The notes under the pieces are model-generated. The model saw nothing but the letters and a program-made list of their open reading frames with translations. It had not been told where the DNA came from and did no database searches. Shown here piece after piece: positions 14,085 through 16,683 of a DNA stretch of 16,683 bases. A program made the position numbers and the translations under genes. Source of the DNA: CAZSLZ01 sp964607865 (GTDB lineage Bacteria > Vulcanimicrobiota > JAJTBE01 > CAZSLZ01); the NCBI GenBank assembly GCA_964607865.1, contig CAZSLZ010000069.1:1-16683 (forward strand), in the 5' to 3' direction. Each line of letters starts with the position of its first letter. Position 1 is the stretch's first letter.

Positions 14085-15925
14085 TTTTCACCTGTTATGG
14101 TTATATTATTTATCTCAACAGTTTCTTCGTCTCTGGATTTTCCCGAATGCCTGATTAAAATGCCAAAGTACTTCCAGGCATCGTTATCTATAATTTTTAT
14201 ATCTTCAAAACTTTCTTCATAAACAACAGCTAATCTTCCATTTTCATTCTTCAACAGCCTTATTTTATCCAGAAAACCATCCTGAGTTTCCCATTCAAGC
14301 TTATATCTCTGCCGGCCTCCATCCAGAACCAGGCTTTCATCCCAAATATCTTCAAAACTTATTGTTTTTTCCCAGTCTTCTTTATTTAAATCATCCAGTT
14401 CTGCTAAAACGACAGGTTTAAAATTAAAAGGTTCTTCATAATTATCAAACCTGTAAAAGCCTACTCCCCTTACAAAGATTAAAATTCCCGGACTTCCCTT
14501 GATGTTGTTTATATCAAAGGCAATAGAATTTAATGAAGCATCTGAAGGCTTTTTACTTGAAAATAAGATACCCGCAGTTTTTTTTCTGGTATTATCAACA
14601 TTGAAACGGATTGCTTTATCATGGACTCCGGCATTACTTCTGGCAATCAACTTCCAATTTCCCCTGGCGCTCAGAGGATAATCAAAAACATGATAAAACC
14701 CTGCAGATTGGGCAAATAATACAATAACAAAAAACAACAGGACAACTGCTGAAACCACCAGAACCTGCCGGGTTTTCCTTTTTCTGAAAAACTGGTATAA
14801 AAACAGATAAACTGATTTCTGTTTATCTATAAAAGAAGGTATCTGCCCGGGAAGCTCCACCAGAGTTTCACTGTAATTGCCCTGGGCAGGCAGCTCTTTC
14901 TGGCCTATAAAAGTAGGTTCACCAGCTTCTTCTTTACCATCTGGCTGGGTTTTGGCTGGTTCGAATATCTGATTTTGAAGATTGGCCTTCTGTCCGGATG
15001 ATAACTGATCTGATAAATCCACAGTTCCCTGTTCCGAAGGAAAAGCCCGGGTTTCATTACTCTGAGTTTCTATCTTTTTTTCAACAGTAGCAGTTTTATC
15101 ATCTAATAAAACAAAAACTTCCTTTAGCGCCTCACCCATTTCCTCGGCGGCCTGAAACCTGTCATCGGGCTTGTCTTTAATGGCTTTATCAATTACCTCT
15201 GCCAACCTGGGGTGAATGGAAGGCCATGCTTTTTCAATGGGAGGAATCCGGAAAGGGATGGGAGTTTTTCCACAGATAAGATGGTGCATGGTTACACCCA
15301 GCGCATATAAATCCGACCTGGGTTCTGCTTTTCCCTGATACTGCTCAATCGGTGAATAACCCACGGTGCCTACCTTGGTCCTCAGGCTCTGGGACTGAGG
15401 GTTAATCGTACGGGCAAGACCAAAATCAACAAGAACAACCTCAGTTTTTTTCTTTCTTAAAATTATGTTTCCGGGCTTGATATCCCGGTGAATGATGGTA
15501 GTAGGTTTCTGATTATGTAAATAAGCTAGTACATCACATAATTGAATTGCATAATTAACCACCAGTTTTACGGGAACAGGCCCCCCGGACAGGCTTATGT
15601 ATTCTTCCAGCAGAGTTTCCAGGCTGTCTCCCTCGATAAAATCCATGACAATATAATGGAAATCATCGTCAGAGAAATGATCCCAGACCCTTGGTATCTT
15701 TGGATGGTTCAATTCCAGCAGTATATTGGCTTCTTCCTCAAATTTCCTGTGAATCATCTCCAACTTTGATTTGTCGGGGTAATCTTCAACCATAACTTTC
15801 AGGGCAACGGTTCTTTCCCGGAAATGCAAATCTTTTGCCTTATAGACAGCGCCCATGCCACCAGCTTTTATTGGAGCCAGAATCTGATATCTTTTATGAA
15901 TTATGGAACCTTTTTTCAATCTCAT
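14081..15925 (-). CDS. Membrane Ser/Thr protein kinase, PknB-like, with external C-terminal domain
   Basis: A 614-residue receptor-type kinase. The kinase domain (about 10-270) is complete. It has glycine loop AGGMGAVYK (21-29), ATP-binding K43 (VALKVM), helix-C Glu E65, and catalytic loop HRDIKPGN (146-153) with D148, K150 and N153. DFG is at 167-169, and the activation segment ends GTVGYSPIEQY. A variable, probably disordered linker (about 280-365) follows, then one membrane helix (about 387-405). The extracytoplasmic domain (about 410-614) is beta-rich, recalls carbohydrate-binding jelly-roll folds, and lacks PASTA repeats; I cannot assign it. The ATG at 15925 fits the domain start, but only a weak AGG precedes it. 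The end shares TTAA with the convergent prepilin-like gene. The 228-bp upstream gap holds the repeat array described separately. Confidence 0.93.
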   Translation of the reverse strand: MRLKKGSIIHKRYQILAPIKAGGMGAVYKAKDLHFRERTVALKVMVEDYPDKSKLEMIHRKFEEEANILLELNHPKIPRVWDHFSDDDFHYIVMDFIEGDSLETLLEEYISLSGGPVPVKLVVNYAIQLCDVLAYLHNQKPTTIIHRDIKPGNIILRKKKTEVVLVDFGLARTINPQSQSLRTKVGTVGYSPIEQYQGKAEPRSDLYALGVTMHHLICGKTPIPFRIPPIEKAWPSIHPRLAEVIDKAIKDKPDDRFQAAEEMGEALKEVFVLLDDKTATVEKKIETQSNETRAFPSEQGTVDLSDQLSSGQKANLQNQIFEPAKTQPDGKEEAGEPTFIGQKELPAQGNYSETLVELPGQIPSFIDKQKSVYLFLYQFFRKRKTRQVLVVSAVVLLFFVIVLFAQSAGFYHVFDYPLSARGNWKLIARSNAGVHDKAIRFNVDNTRKKTAGILFSSKKPSDASLNSIAFDINNIKGSPGILIFVRGVGFYRFDNYEEPFNFKPVVLAELDDLNKEDWEKTISFEDIWDESLVLDGGRQRYKLEWETQDGFLDKIRLLKNENGRLAVVYEESFEDIKIIDNDAWKYFGILIRHSGKSRDEETVEINNITITGEN

Positions 15926-16006
15926 GATTTTATTTTGCCTGTATAACAGTATTTAAATTTTAAATAACCTCCAATAGTATTCCTTTATGTGGTTTTTCTT
16001 AATCAG

Positions 16007-16064
16007 TTAACATAAATTAACAATTAGTTAACAGGTTGTTAACATATTTAGCTAAAGATTAACA
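16007..16064 (+). repeat. Five helically phased RTTAACA repeats
   Basis: RTTAACA (R = A or G) occurs five times. TTAACA starts at 16007, 16017, 16028, 16039 and 16059, giving spacings of 10, 11, 11 and 20 bp. A degenerate TTAGCT at 16048 sits where the missing turn would be. Three copies are part of the palindrome GTTAAC. The copies lie on the same face of the helix, upstream of an extended -10 element, in the gap between the divergent kinase and Lys/Ala-rich genes. This is the layout of an activator or cooperative repressor site. The protein is unknown. Confidence 0.6.
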
Positions 16065-16094
16065 AAAAAAAAGTATATAACCCTCTTGACACCA

Positions 16095-16103
16095 TGCTAT
16101 AAT
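16095..16103 (+). promoter_or_regulatory. Extended -10 promoter for the right-edge gene
   Basis: TGCTATAAT contains a perfect TATAAT (16098-16103) with the TGn extension that can replace a -35 box. At the -35 distance (about 16075-16080) there is no match; an A9 tract (16064-16072) lies just upstream. The start point would be near 16110, giving a leader of about 45 bases. The TTAACA array ends about 35 bp before the TATAAT, in a position suited to an activator. Confidence 0.6.
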
Positions 16104-16153
16104 GAGTTCAAGGAAAAATTATTATATTGGATACAACTGAAAGGAGCGGTTTT

Positions 16154-16683
16154 ATGTCAATCAAAAAAGTAGGCGGTGCCAGTAAAGCAGCCAGCTCAAG
16201 AAAATCAAGAAAAGCAGGTGCTTCATCGGCAGCGAAGAATGCAAAAAAAGCAACACAAACCAAAGCAGCAAAAGGTGACGATAAAAAAGTAGGGGAAGTT
16301 AAAGACGCTGAGAAAACCAAAGAAGGTTCAAAAGTTGATACTACTGACAAATCGAAACTCACCGAGGAAGCTAAAGAATTAAAAGAGAACAAGGAAGCTC
16401 AAAAAGGCAAATCAAATGAAGAGATGAAAGAACTCATTGAAGATTTGAAAAAACAAGTTGATGAGCTGGAAAAAGCGAAAGAAGAGGAAACAGAAGAAGG
16501 GCCCAAGGCAGAAGCTGGCAGCGGCGGCGGAGAAGGCGGCGGAGCCAAGGAAGCCGGCGGAGCAGCTGCACCAGGCCAGGCCCCTCAGAATCAGCAGAAT
16601 TGGGATCAGGTACTTACCCAGGACTGCCAGGCAGTAATGATGGAAAAACAAACTAGCATGCGCGGAGCCCAGATGCCAGCTGG
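16154..16683 (+). CDS. Low-complexity Lys/Ala/Glu-rich protein, cut by the window edge
   Basis: An open frame of 176 codons from the ATG at 16154 runs off the right edge. AAGGAG lies eight bases before the start and a good extended -10 promoter lies upstream, so it is a real gene despite its composition. Four segments are visible. A basic Lys/Ala/Ser tail (about 1-43) recalls histone H1-like tails. A mixed-charge, probably helical or coiled-coil segment runs to about 120 (MKELIEDLKKQVDELEKAKE). A Gly/Ala/Glu linker covers about 121-148. A Gln-rich part with NWDQVLTQDCQAVMMEK may be the start of a folded domain. There is no signal peptide or membrane helix so far. I do not recognise the family. 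Long open frames on the opposite strand here are composition artefacts. Confidence 0.75.
   Translation, partial: MSIKKVGGASKAASSRKSRKAGASSAAKNAKKATQTKAAKGDDKKVGEVKDAEKTKEGSKVDTTDKSKLTEEAKELKENKEAQKGKSNEEMKELIEDLKKQVDELEKAKEEETEEGPKAEAGSGGGEGGGAKEAGGAAAPGQAPQNQQNWDQVLTQDCQAVMMEKQTSMRGAQMPA

Noticed and set aside
16086..16103. A perfect TTGACA (16086-16091) next to a perfect TATAAT (16098-16103) as a -35/-10 pair.
   Set aside because: They are only 6 bp apart, far from the required 16-18 bp. The TATAAT is better explained as an extended -10 because of the TG one base before it.
16108..16651. Two open frames on the minus strand with hydrophobic Ala/Phe/Leu-rich products.
   Set aside because: They mirror the Lys/Ala/Glu codons of the plus-strand gene, which has the promoter and ribosome site. 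One of them also covers that promoter.

Overview
The window is a compact bacterial chromosomal segment of roughly 40% G+C (estimated by eye). It has mostly short intergenic gaps, Shine-Dalgarno-type start sites, and no rRNA, tRNA, transposase, phage gene or CRISPR array that I can see. The gene content (CHASE2-type nucleotide cyclase, Ser/Thr kinase, prepilin-like protein, secreted propeller and IPT/TIG proteins) suggests an environmental bacterium with elaborate envelope and signalling functions, probably from a little-studied lineage. I cannot place it taxonomically; a candidate phylum such as Riflebacteria is only a guess.

Layout. Positions 1-4432 lie on the minus strand. In transcription order they are a CHASE2-class III nucleotide cyclase, fabF, rnc, a yggU/DUF167 gene, and the first 56 codons of an unknown gene that runs off the left edge. 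The last three core genes (fabF-rnc-yggU) overlap at their junctions and look like one translationally coupled operon. Divergently from the cyclase, positions 4552-8989 on the plus strand encode a secreted four-repeat IPT/TIG protein, a TGS-domain/uridine-kinase-like nucleoside kinase behind a good sigma70-type promoter, and a histidine-kinase-like protein with a terminal receiver domain. It is met tail to tail by a secreted class A beta-lactamase-like protein on the minus strand (8986-9969). Divergent from that is a secreted seven-bladed propeller/transglutaminase-like protein (10168-12408) followed by a strong intrinsic terminator. Next come a bitopic TPR-like membrane protein and a prepilin-like protein whose genes overlap by 4 bp. 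These are met tail to tail by a membrane Ser/Thr kinase (14081-15925, minus). After a 228-bp divergent control region, the window ends inside a low-complexity Lys/Ala/Glu-rich gene on the plus strand.

How the genes fit together. The left end is housekeeping: fatty-acid elongation, RNA processing and nucleoside salvage. The rest looks like sensing and envelope function. The most notable pattern is a run of proteins that keep a recognisable enzyme fold but have altered key catalytic residues. The histidine-kinase-like protein has an unrecognisable ATP-binding region. The beta-lactamase-like protein has SxxA instead of SxxK. The transglutaminase-like domain has Ser at the Cys position. Further off, the cyclase has Asp at the usual purine-specifying Lys position, and the prepilin has Asp instead of Glu at +5. 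The three neighbouring altered enzymes at 7499-12408 may form a binding or sensing module rather than a set of enzymes; that is inference. The other striking element is an array of five RTTAACA heptamers spaced about one helical turn apart, between the kinase gene and the last gene.
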